This document shows, piece by piece, positions 27,660 through 34,476 of a stretch of DNA of 64,000 bases. The position numbers and the translations under genes are program-made. The DNA is from Zoogloea sp016790385 (GTDB taxonomy: Bacteria; Pseudomonadota; Gammaproteobacteria; Burkholderiales; Rhodocyclaceae). The notes below the pieces were generated by a model, which had not been told where the DNA came from, searched no databases, and saw only the letters and a program-made list of their open reading frames with translations. Position 1 is the stretch's first letter. The number at the start of each line of letters is the position of its first letter. The DNA is taken from NCBI RefSeq assembly GCF_041916735.1, contig NZ_JAYRYY010000003.1, one strand, 5' to 3'.

Positions 27660-28135
27660 GCAAAGCCCCGAAGCAACCCGTATCGGTGCTCGTGGTCATT
27701 CATACGTCGAACCTGGACTTTCTGGTGATGGAGCGGGCCGGGGGCAGCGGCCTATGGCAGTCGGTAACCGGCAGCCGGGAGGGTGACGAGGCTCCTGCCG
27801 CCACAGCTCTGCGCGAAGTCGCCGAGGAAACCGGGCTTGCAGCCCCCCCTTCCAGCCTTGTCGACTGGCAACTCACCCACCGCTTTCCCATCCTGCCGCG
27901 CTGGCGCGCCCGTTACGCCCCGGGCGTCACCCACAACACGGAACACGTCTTCAGCCTGTGCGTGCCCGCCATCTTCTCGCCCAGCTTGGCGCCCGACGAA
28001 CACACTTCCGCCTGCTGGCTTCCCTGGCAGGAGGCCGCCGCGCGGGTCTTCTCATGGACCAACCGGGACACCATCGGCCTCATTGCCCGCCGTTTCGGCG
28101 CAGTGGTGAACGCAAGGCTGCAATCTTTGCCTTGA
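27656..28135 (+). CDS. nudB: Dihydroneopterin triphosphate diphosphatase (Nudix)
   Basis: The 159-residue Nudix hydrolase matches NudB of folate synthesis, which removes pyrophosphate from dihydroneopterin triphosphate. The Nudix box (GX5EX7REVAEETGL) lies at about residues 39-61. The N-terminal PVSVLVVIHT, the LTHRFPILPRWRARYAPGV region and the NTEHVFSL strand are typical of NudB. The ATG overlaps the barstar stop. The link with RNase/barstar is probably only positional. Confidence 0.88.
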   Translation: MSKAPKQPVSVLVVIHTSNLDFLVMERAGGSGLWQSVTGSREGDEAPAATALREVAEETGLAAPPSSLVDWQLTHRFPILPRWRARYAPGVTHNTEHVFSLCVPAIFSPSLAPDEHTSACWLPWQEAAARVFSWTNRDTIGLIARRFGAVVNARLQSLP

Positions 28136-28283
28136 GGCAATCGGGGCAATAACATTGGCCCGCATGGGCCTCCGGAACGGCGAGCGCCGGTGGAAGGCTC
28201 GCACACCAGCACTCGTCCAGTCCGGCGTTCATGCCACAGGTGAATGCCGCTCCGCATGCCGGACAGATGTTCGTTGCCGACAT
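28080..28283 (-). CDS. Cysteine-rich CWC-domain small protein
   Basis: The product is 67 residues from the ATG at 28283 (AAGGGAAGG lies just upstream); an ATG at 28304 preceded by GGGAGA would add seven residues. It contains CPACG, FTCG, CWC and CYCPDCL, the pattern of the Cys_rich_CWC family, probably a zinc-binding knuckle. Function is unknown. Its last 56 bases overlap the 3' end of nudB on the opposite strand. Confidence 0.82.
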   Translation of the reverse strand: MSATNICPACGAAFTCGMNAGLDECWCASLPPALAVPEAHAGQCYCPDCLKAKIAALRSPLRRNGGQ

Positions 28284-28372
28284 CGCCTTCCCTTGTTGTT
28301 CCATATGTCTGTCTCCCGTTTTCGAGCCGGAGTGTATTACGGCCATGCAAACACCCGGAAACGTGTTCGCGC

Positions 28373-28401
28373 TTTTTGTTTGCAGGCCCGGTCATTACAA
28401 T
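28373..28401 (+). promoter_or_regulatory. Candidate sigma-70 promoter of argB
   Basis: A TACAAT -10 hexamer (28396-28401) is preceded at 17 bp by TTTTTG, a poor -35. It is about 40 bp before the argB start. Similar TACAAT boxes occur before dsbB (29420-29425) and ychF (38587-38592). Confidence 0.45.
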
Positions 28402-28441
28402 CGCGCCTACACCTTAAACCCTTCCAGCACGACCGCCGACC

Positions 28442-29341
28442 ATGACTGACCCGCTCAACACGTCCAGCCTCTCCCCAGCCCAGAAGGCCGCCATCATCGC
28501 CGAGGCGCTGCCCTACATCCGTCGTTTCCAGGACAAGACCCTGGTCATCAAGTATGGCGGCAACGCCATGACCGATCCGCATCTGAAGGAGTGCTTCGCC
28601 CGGGACGTGGTACTGCTCAAGCTGGTCGGCTTCAACCCGGTGGTGGTGCACGGCGGCGGCCCCCAGATCGAGACCATGCTCACCCGCGTAGGCAAGAAAG
28701 GTGAGTTCATCCAGGGGATGCGCGTCACCGATGCGGAAACCATGGAGCTGGTCGAAATGGTCCTCGGTGGCCAGGTGAACAAGGAAATCGTCAGTCTGAT
28801 CAACCAGGCTGGTGGCAAGGCCGTCGGCCTCACCGGCAAGGATTCAGGCTTCATCCGCGCCAAGAAGCTGAAGATGGAGAACAAGGATGTTCCGGGTGAT
28901 CTGATCGACATCGGTCAGGTGGGTGACATCACCCAGATCGACCCGAGCCTGATCTCCTTTCTTGACCAGGGCGATTTCATCCCGGTGATCGCCCCCATTG
29001 GCGTCGGCGAAAACGGCGAGAGCTACAACATCAACGCCGACGTGGTGGCCGGCAAGCTGGCCGAGATCCTCAAGGCCGAAAAACTCGTACTTCTGACCAA
29101 CACCCCGGGCGTCCTCGACAAGTCCGGCAAGCTCCTCACCGGCCTGACCCCGCGCCAGATCGACGATCTGGTGGCCGACGGCACGCTGTCGGGCGGCATG
29201 CTGCCCAAGATCGGATCGGCACTCGACGCCGCGCGCAATGGCGTCAAAAGCGTGCATATCATCGACGGCCGCGTGGAGCACTGCCTGCTTCTCGAAATCC
29301 TCACCGACCATGGCGTCGGCACGATGATCAAGAGCAAGTAA
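28442..29341 (+). CDS. argB: Acetylglutamate kinase
   Basis: ArgB phosphorylates N-acetylglutamate, the second step of arginine synthesis. The 299-residue protein has the amino-acid kinase motifs KYGGNAM (phosphate binding), VHGGGPQI (substrate loop), and LLTNTPGVLDK with SGGMLPKI near the C-terminus. No other arginine gene adjoins it. A GC hairpin follows the stop. Confidence 0.97.
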   Translation: MTDPLNTSSLSPAQKAAIIAEALPYIRRFQDKTLVIKYGGNAMTDPHLKECFARDVVLLKLVGFNPVVVHGGGPQIETMLTRVGKKGEFIQGMRVTDAETMELVEMVLGGQVNKEIVSLINQAGGKAVGLTGKDSGFIRAKKLKMENKDVPGDLIDIGQVGDITQIDPSLISFLDQGDFIPVIAPIGVGENGESYNINADVVAGKLAEILKAEKLVLLTNTPGVLDKSGKLLTGLTPRQIDDLVADGTLSGGMLPKIGSALDAARNGVKSVHIIDGRVEHCLLLEILTDHGVGTMIKSK

Positions 29342-29350
29342 GGTAGAAGG

Positions 29351-29370
29351 GGGGGCGCAGCACCGCCCCC
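29351..29370 (+). terminator. Hairpin after argB
   Basis: GGGGGCG pairs with CGCCCCC around a 6-nt loop, 10 bp after the argB stop. No T-run follows, so termination strength is uncertain. Confidence 0.45.
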
Positions 29371-29456
29371 TGCCCGGCCGACAGCACGGCCTCCAACCAA
29401 TAACACAAGGCAAGCCCGCTACAATGGGCGCCTTCCATTCTGGCGTCCTTCTTCAG

Positions 29457-29960
29457 ATGTTCTCGCGCATTCCCGTCCGCTTCCTGGGCCTGGCCCTTTT
29501 CGCCACATGCGCGGCCTTGCTGGCCGTCGGCCTTTATCTCCAGCACGTCAAGGGGATCGAACCCTGCCCCATGTGCATCATGCAGCGTTACGCCATGATG
29601 GTCTGCGGCGTGCTCGGTCTGATCGCCGGGCTGCACAACCCGCGTGGGCGAGGCATCCTCGTCTATGCCGCCCTGCTGACAGTTTCCGCCCTTGCCGGCG
29701 CGGGCATCGCTGCCCGCCAATCCTGGATGCAATGGTATCCGCCCGCCGTATCGGAATGCGGGCCGGGGCTGGAATACATGCTTGAGAGCTTCCCCCTCTC
29801 GTCGGCCCTGCCGATGATCTTCCGCGGCGCGGGCGACTGCTCGGCCATCGACTGGACGCTGCTGGGCCTGACGATCGCCAATTGGTCCTTCCTGGTCTTC
29901 ATCAGCATTCTTGTCGGCGTCACCATTTTTCTGCTGCAACGCCATAAGAATCAGCGCTGA
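29457..29960 (+). CDS. dsbB: Disulfide bond formation protein DsbB
   Basis: DsbB re-oxidises periplasmic DsbA and passes electrons to quinone. The 167-residue protein has four transmembrane helices and the two redox cysteine pairs: CPMC in the first periplasmic loop (PCPMCIMQRYAMM) and the C...C pair in the second loop (SECGPGL ... GAGDCSAIDW). I prefer the ATG at 29457 (MFSRIPVRF), since a TACAAT -10 element overlaps the earlier ATG at 29424. Confidence 0.93.
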   Translation: MFSRIPVRFLGLALFATCAALLAVGLYLQHVKGIEPCPMCIMQRYAMMVCGVLGLIAGLHNPRGRGILVYAALLTVSALAGAGIAARQSWMQWYPPAVSECGPGLEYMLESFPLSSALPMIFRGAGDCSAIDWTLLGLTIANWSFLVFISILVGVTIFLLQRHKNQR

Positions 29961-29984
29961 GATTCGCCCCAACCCGGGGCAAGC

Positions 29985-30001
29985 CGCACCACCCGGGTGC
30001 A
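29985..30001 (+). promoter_or_regulatory. Predicted NtrC enhancer site
   Basis: GCACC-N5-GGTGCA matches the NtrC consensus TGCACC-N5-GGTGCA at 11 of 12 conserved positions. Its centre lies about 109 bp before the predicted transcription start of the sigma-54 promoter at 30076-30091, a typical NtrC distance. The match is seen directly; binding is inference. Confidence 0.75.
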
Positions 30002-30075
30002 TCAACCAAGTGCCTTACACCCCCTCCATACCCGCGCAAGCCGCCAGTAACAAGCATTTCGCAACTCCGAAAACA

Positions 30076-30091
30076 TGGCACGACGATTGCT
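30076..30091 (+). promoter_or_regulatory. Sigma-54 (RpoN) promoter of the nirBD operon
   Basis: TGGCACG-N4-TTGCT fits the -24/-12 consensus at every core base, and the invariant GG (30077-30078) and GC (30089-30090) are separated by exactly 10 bp. It lies 220 bp before nirB in a 351-bp intergenic region that has no gene. The predicted transcription start is near 30102. Confidence 0.88.
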
Positions 30092-30101
30092 TATAGAGAA
30101 T

Positions 30102-30311
30102 CGTCAAATGCGCAGAATCGGCAACAGCCAGGTTGCTGCACTGCGCATAACCTGAAACTCAGGTGCTTGCGCGCCCCATCCCATGGGGCGACATGGACGG
30201 ACCAACGGCGGTCCGCGCCATGATCAATGACGATCTCTCCTGTTCGAGGCTTACCGCCCGTTCCGGCAGCTAAGGGCTGCCGGCCGGGGAGAATCAATCG
30301 TCGGAGGAATC
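30102..30311 (+). promoter_or_regulatory. Structured 5' leader of nirB
   Basis: The predicted transcript has about 210 untranslated nucleotides with five clear hairpins: GCAAC/GTTGC with a 6-nt loop (30121-30136), a nested ACCTGA/TCAGGT stem (30143-30172), an 8-bp CGCCCCAT/ATGGGGCG stem (30172-30190), a 6-bp CGGACC/GGTCCG stem with hexaloop AACGGC (30198-30215), and an 8-bp CCGGCAGC/GCTGCCGG stem (30263-30283). The AACGGC loop has A at position 1 and G at position 4, as in ANTAR-protein targets of nas leaders, but a second matching hexaloop and a T-run were not found. GGAGGA then precedes the nirB ATG. Confidence 0.55.
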
Positions 30312-32774
30312 ATGCGCAAACTAAAACTGGTCATGGTCGGAAACGGCATGGCGGGCGTCCGCACACTGGAAGAGCTGCGGAAGATCGCGCCGGACATGTA
30401 CGACATCACGGTATTCGGCGCCGAGCCGCATCCCAATTACAACCGCATCCTGCTCTCGCCGGTACTGGCCGGCGAAATGACCATCCAGGACATCATCCTG
30501 AATGACCTGCAGTGGTACGCCGACAACGGCATCACCCTGCATCTGGGCGCCCGCGTCACCCAGATCGACCGTCGCAGCCGTTCAGTCATCGCCACCGACC
30601 GGGACGGTAATACGGTCACCGTTGATTACGACCGCCTGCTGATTGCTACCGGCTCCACCCCCTTCATGCCCCCGTTCCCCGGCAGGGATCTGCCGGGCGT
30701 GATCTCCTACCGGGACATCAAGGACACCGACGAGATGATCGCGGCGGCCACCCAGTACACCCACGCCGTCGTGATCGGTGCCGGCCTGCTCGGCCTTGAG
30801 GCCGCCAATGGCCTGGCCCTGCGCGGCATGAAGGTCACCGTGGTACACAACTCCGAATGGATCATGGAACGCCAGCTTGATCGTACCGCCGGCAAGATGC
30901 TGCAGGCCGAGCTGGAGAAGAAGGGCATGCGGTTCCGGATGAATTCCCAGACCAGCGAGCTGGTGGCGGGTGAGTCTGGCCGGGTGGCTGCGGTGAAGTT
31001 CAAGGACGGTGAAAGCATCCCCGCCGATCTGGTGTGCGTTGCCGCAGGGATCCGGCCCAACGTGGAGCTTGCTGAAAAGGCGGGAATCCACTGCAACCGC
31101 GGCATCGTGGTCAACGACACCCTTCAAACCTACGACCCGCGGATCTATGCGGTGGGTGAGTGCGCCAACCACCGGGGCACGGCCTATGGCCTGGTGGCCC
31201 CCCTGTTCGAGCAGGCCAAGGTGTGTGCCAACCATCTGGCCGAGATGGGCATCGGCCGCTACCAGGGCTCGGTGACCAGCACAAAGTTGAAGGTCACCGG
31301 TATCGATGTTTTCTCCGCCGGTGATTTTTCCGGTGCCGACGGCGCGGAGGACATCGTCCTCCATGATCCGGGCCTCGGTGTTTACAAGCGCATTGTCCTG
31401 AAAGACGACAAGCTGGTTGGCGCCGTACTCTACGGCGACACCAAGGACGGCGCCTGGTACTTCCAGCTCCTGAAAGACGAGCAGGACATCAGCGACATCC
31501 GGGACCATCTGGTGTTTGGCAACGCCCACCTGGGCGACGTGGGCCACAAAGGCGGCAACGTCGCGGCCAGCATGCCCGACAGCGCCGAAATCTGCGGCTG
31601 CAACGGCGTATGCAAGGGCACCATCGTCAAGGCCATCCAGGAGCAAGGCCTCTTCACCCTGGAAGACGTGCGCAAGCACACCAAGGCATCGAGCTCCTGC
31701 GGGTCCTGTACCGGACTGGTAGAGCAGATCCTCGCCTCGACGGTGGGCGGCGCCTATCAACCGGCCGATTCCAACAACAAGGCTGTGTGCGGCTGCACCG
31801 ACCTCTCCCACGGCGACGTGCGCAAGGCCGTCCGCGAGCACAAGCTGTTGTCCGTGTCCGAAGCCCAGCGTCATCTCGGCTGGCGGACCCCCAACGGATG
31901 CGCCAGCTGCCGCCCGGCCCTCAATTACTACTGCCTTTCCACCTGGCCCCATGAGGCCACCGACGATCCTCAGAGCCGCTTCATCAACGAGCGTGCCCAC
32001 GCCAACATCCAGAAGGACGGCAGCTACTCGGTGGTGCCGCGGATGTGGGGCGGCCTTACCACACCCGCTGAGCTGCGCGCCATTGCTGATGCCGCGGAGA
32101 AGTACAAGGTTCCCACGGTGAAGGTCACCGGTGGTCAGCGCATCGATCTGCTCGGCGTCAAGAAGGAAGACCTGCCCGGCATCTGGTCCGATCTCGCCAA
32201 GGCCGGCATGGTCTCCGGGCACGCCTATGGCAAGAGCCTGCGCACGGTGAAGACCTGCGTCGGCGCCGAACACTGCCGCTTTGGTACCCAACGTGCCATG
32301 GAACTGGGCGTGAAGCTCGAGAAGATGCTCTATGGCATGTGGAGCCCCCACAAGGTCAAGCTGGCCGTCTCCGGTTGCCCCCGCAACTGTGCCGAATCAG
32401 GCATCAAGGACGTGGGCGTGATCGGCGTCGATTCGGGCTACGAGATTTACATCGGCGGCAACGGCGGCATCAAGACTGAGGTCGCCCAGTTCTTCGTCAA
32501 GGTGAAGGATGACGACGAAGTCATGGAGTACAGCGCCGCCTTCATACAGCTTTACCGGGAAGAGGGCTTCTACCTGGAGCGCACCTGTCACTACCTGGAA
32601 CGGGTAGGCATGGAACACATCAGGCAGAGGGTGCTCGAGGATGCCGATTCACGTCGCGCACTGCACGAGAAGCTCCTCTTCGCCCTTCAGGACTATTCCG
32701 ACCCCTGGGCCGAGATCTCCAACGATCCTTCCGGCGGTTCCCTCAAGCGTGATTTCGAGATCATCAAGGTTTAG
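30312..32774 (+). CDS. nirB: NADH-dependent nitrite reductase, large subunit
   Basis: NirB reduces nitrite to ammonium in the cytoplasm with sirohaem and a 4Fe-4S cluster. The 820-residue protein has an N-terminal FAD/NAD(P)-binding oxidoreductase part (about 1-400, with GNGMAGVRTLEEL), two BFD-like [2Fe-2S] segments (about 425-475 with CGCNGVC and CGSCTG; about 490-540 with CGC and CASC) and the C-terminal sulfite/nitrite reductase half, with cluster and sirohaem ligands in GAEHCRFGTQ and SGCPRNCAES. The ATG follows GGAGGAATC. With nirD, the NNP transporter and sigma-54/NtrC control this reads as assimilatory, not respiratory. Confidence 0.95.
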   Translation: MRKLKLVMVGNGMAGVRTLEELRKIAPDMYDITVFGAEPHPNYNRILLSPVLAGEMTIQDIILNDLQWYADNGITLHLGARVTQIDRRSRSVIATDRDGNTVTVDYDRLLIATGSTPFMPPFPGRDLPGVISYRDIKDTDEMIAAATQYTHAVVIGAGLLGLEAANGLALRGMKVTVVHNSEWIMERQLDRTAGKMLQAELEKKGMRFRMNSQTSELVAGESGRVAAVKFKDGESIPADLVCVAAGIRPNVELAEKAGIHCNRGIVVNDTLQTYDPRIYAVGECANHRGTAYGLVAPLFEQAKVCANHLAEMGIGRYQGSVTSTKLKVTGIDVFSAGDFSGADGAEDIVLHDPGLGVYKRIVLKDDKLVGAVLYGDTKDGAWYFQLLKDEQDISDIRDHLVFGNAHLGDVGHKGGNVAASMPDSAEICGCNGVCKGTIVKAIQEQGLFTLEDVRKHTKASSSCGSCTGLVEQILASTVGGAYQPADSNNKAVCGCTDLSHGDVRKAVREHKLLSVSEAQRHLGWRTPNGCASCRPALNYYCLSTWPHEATDDPQSRFINERAHANIQKDGSYSVVPRMWGGLTTPAELRAIADAAEKYKVPTVKVTGGQRIDLLGVKKEDLPGIWSDLAKAGMVSGHAYGKSLRTVKTCVGAEHCRFGTQRAMELGVKLEKMLYGMWSPHKVKLAVSGCPRNCAESGIKDVGVIGVDSGYEIYIGGNGGIKTEVAQFFVKVKDDDEVMEYSAAFIQLYREEGFYLERTCHYLERVGMEHIRQRVLEDADSRRALHEKLLFALQDYSDPWAEISNDPSGGSLKRDFEIIKV

Positions 32775-32785
32775 GAGCGCAAGAA

Positions 32786-33118
32786 ATGACAGCCTGGACC
32801 CGAATCTGCGCCCTCGCCGATATCCCCACACTGGGCTCGCGAGTGGTGGAAAGCAGCTCTGAAGGACGCATCGCCGTGTTCCGCAATTCTGAAAATCAGG
32901 TCTTTGCCCTGCGCGACCGATGCCCGCACAAGGCGGGCCCCCTGTCCCAGGGCATCGTTCACGGCACCACCGTCACCTGCCCCCTACATGGCTGGAAGAT
33001 CCAGTTTGAGGACGGCCAGGTGGTCGCACCCGACGTGGGCTGCGTCAAGCCCTACCCGGTCAAGGTGGATGGAGGCGACATATTCCTTCAGCTAGCCCCC
33101 TCCTCGCCCCCGGGCTGA
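32786..33118 (+). CDS. nirD: NADH-dependent nitrite reductase, small subunit
   Basis: The 110-residue protein is a Rieske-like subunit of the assimilatory nitrite reductase. Both halves of the [2Fe-2S] motif are present (CPHKAGPLSQG and CPLHGWKI), so it should carry a cluster, unlike enteric NirD. It starts 11 bp after nirB. Confidence 0.94.
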   Translation: MTAWTRICALADIPTLGSRVVESSSEGRIAVFRNSENQVFALRDRCPHKAGPLSQGIVHGTTVTCPLHGWKIQFEDGQVVAPDVGCVKPYPVKVDGGDIFLQLAPSSPPG

Positions 33119-33254
33119 AGTCCGGCACCTGACCCTGTCCCGGGGCGCAACACCTGTTTAAGCGCACCGGGTCTGGCAAGAAATAAGAAGTGGGCACCCA
33201 CTGTTGCCCGAAAACCGATCCATCAACCTGCAACTAGTCTGAAAGCCAACAATC

Positions 33255-34469
33255 ATGGATAAGAAATCCTTTCTGAAGGCCGGGCATACACCGACCCTTC
33301 TCGCCGCCTTTCTCTACTTCGACCTGGCGTTCATGGTCTGGGTCCTCCTCGGTCCTCTCGGCGTCCAGATCGCCAATGATCTGGGTCTGACCCATGCACA
33401 GAAGGGCCTGATGGTCGCCACGCCGGTCCTTGCCGGGGCCCTCCTGCGCTTGATCATGGGCGTGATGGTGGACCATCTCAAGCCCAAGATGGCGGGTGCC
33501 ATCGGCCAGATCATCGTTATTGTGGCCCTCTTCGTGGCCTGGAAATTCGGCATCCACAGCTATGAACAGACCCTGATCCTGGGCCTCTTCCTTGGCGTCG
33601 CCGGCGCATCCTTCGCCGTGGCCCTGCCCCTGGCCTCCCGGTGGTACCCGCCCGAGCATCAGGGTACGGCCCTCGGCATCGCCGGCGCCGGCAACTCGGG
33701 TACCGCGCTGGCCGCCCTCTTCGGCCCCGGTCTCGCCGCCGCCTTTGGCTGGGTCAATGTCTTCGGTCTGGCGCTGATTCCGCTCACCATCGTGTTCGTG
33801 ATCTATATGGCCATTGCCAAGGATGCGCCGGAGTGTCCGCCCGCAAAGTCCCTCTCCGAGTACCTCAAGGTTCTCAAGGACAAGGACTCCTGGTGGTTCA
33901 TGTTCTTCTACTCCGTCACCTTCGGTGGCTTCGTCGGGCTGGCCTCTTCCCTCACCATCTACTTCAACACCCAGTACGGGCTTGACCCCAAGATGGCCGG
34001 CTTCTTCACCGCCGCCTGCGTCTTTGCCGGCAGCCTGGTCCGCCCCATTGGCGGCAACGTTGCTGACCGTATCGGCGGCATCAAGAGCCTCACCGTGATG
34101 TATGTGTTCGCCGCCATCTTCCTGACCATTGTCAGCTTCGGTCTGCCCCAGGCCTGGATGGCCCTGGCCGTGTTCGTGTGCGCAATGCTCTCCCTGGGCA
34201 TGGGCAACGGAGCCGTCTTCCAGCTCGTTCCGCAGCGCTTCCGCAAGGAAATCGGCGTGATGACCGGTCTGGTCGGTATGGCCGGCGGTGTCGGCGGGTT
34301 TTACCTCGCCTCCAGCCTCGGTTACAGTCGCCAGATCACCGGCAGCTACCAGACGGGGTTCCTGATCTTTGCCGCGCTGGCCATTGCAGCGCTCATCGGC
34401 CTCACCGCCGTCAAGGGTCGCTGGCGCACCACCTGGGGCGCCCCGCACCTGACCAGCGCCCGGATCTGA
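33255..34469 (+). CDS. NNP-family nitrate/nitrite transporter (MFS, NarK/NasA type)
   Basis: The 404-residue polytopic protein has twelve predicted helices and the two NNP signature regions: a GAGNSGTALAALFGP segment near residues 145-160 and a G-rich GLVGMAGGVGGFYLA segment near 335-350. Arginines for anion binding are expected in helix 2 (LLRLIMG) and helix 8 (LVRPIGG). In this context it probably imports nitrate, or nitrite, for assimilation. It lies 136 bp after nirD, without a terminator between, and 7 bp before the kinase-phosphatase gene. Confidence 0.92.
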   Translation: MDKKSFLKAGHTPTLLAAFLYFDLAFMVWVLLGPLGVQIANDLGLTHAQKGLMVATPVLAGALLRLIMGVMVDHLKPKMAGAIGQIIVIVALFVAWKFGIHSYEQTLILGLFLGVAGASFAVALPLASRWYPPEHQGTALGIAGAGNSGTALAALFGPGLAAAFGWVNVFGLALIPLTIVFVIYMAIAKDAPECPPAKSLSEYLKVLKDKDSWWFMFFYSVTFGGFVGLASSLTIYFNTQYGLDPKMAGFFTAACVFAGSLVRPIGGNVADRIGGIKSLTVMYVFAAIFLTIVSFGLPQAWMALAVFVCAMLSLGMGNGAVFQLVPQRFRKEIGVMTGLVGMAGGVGGFYLASSLGYSRQITGSYQTGFLIFAALAIAALIGLTAVKGRWRTTWGAPHLTSARI

Positions 34470-34476
34470 TCCCGCC

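Noticed and set aside
30108..30155. Fifteen-codon reading frame (MRRIG...) at the start of the nirB leader
   Set aside because: There is no Shine-Dalgarno sequence, and the ATG would be about six bases from the predicted transcription start, so a leader peptide is unlikely.
30582..32351. Minus-strand open frame of about 590 codons opposite nirB
   Set aside because: It mirrors the codon structure of nirB, with no recognisable motif; nirB is fully supported.
33190..33201. Sigma-54 or operator element between nirD and the transporter (GTGGGCACCCAC)
   Set aside because: It is only a short 5-bp dyad, and no GG-N10-GC pattern with the right flanks is present nearby.
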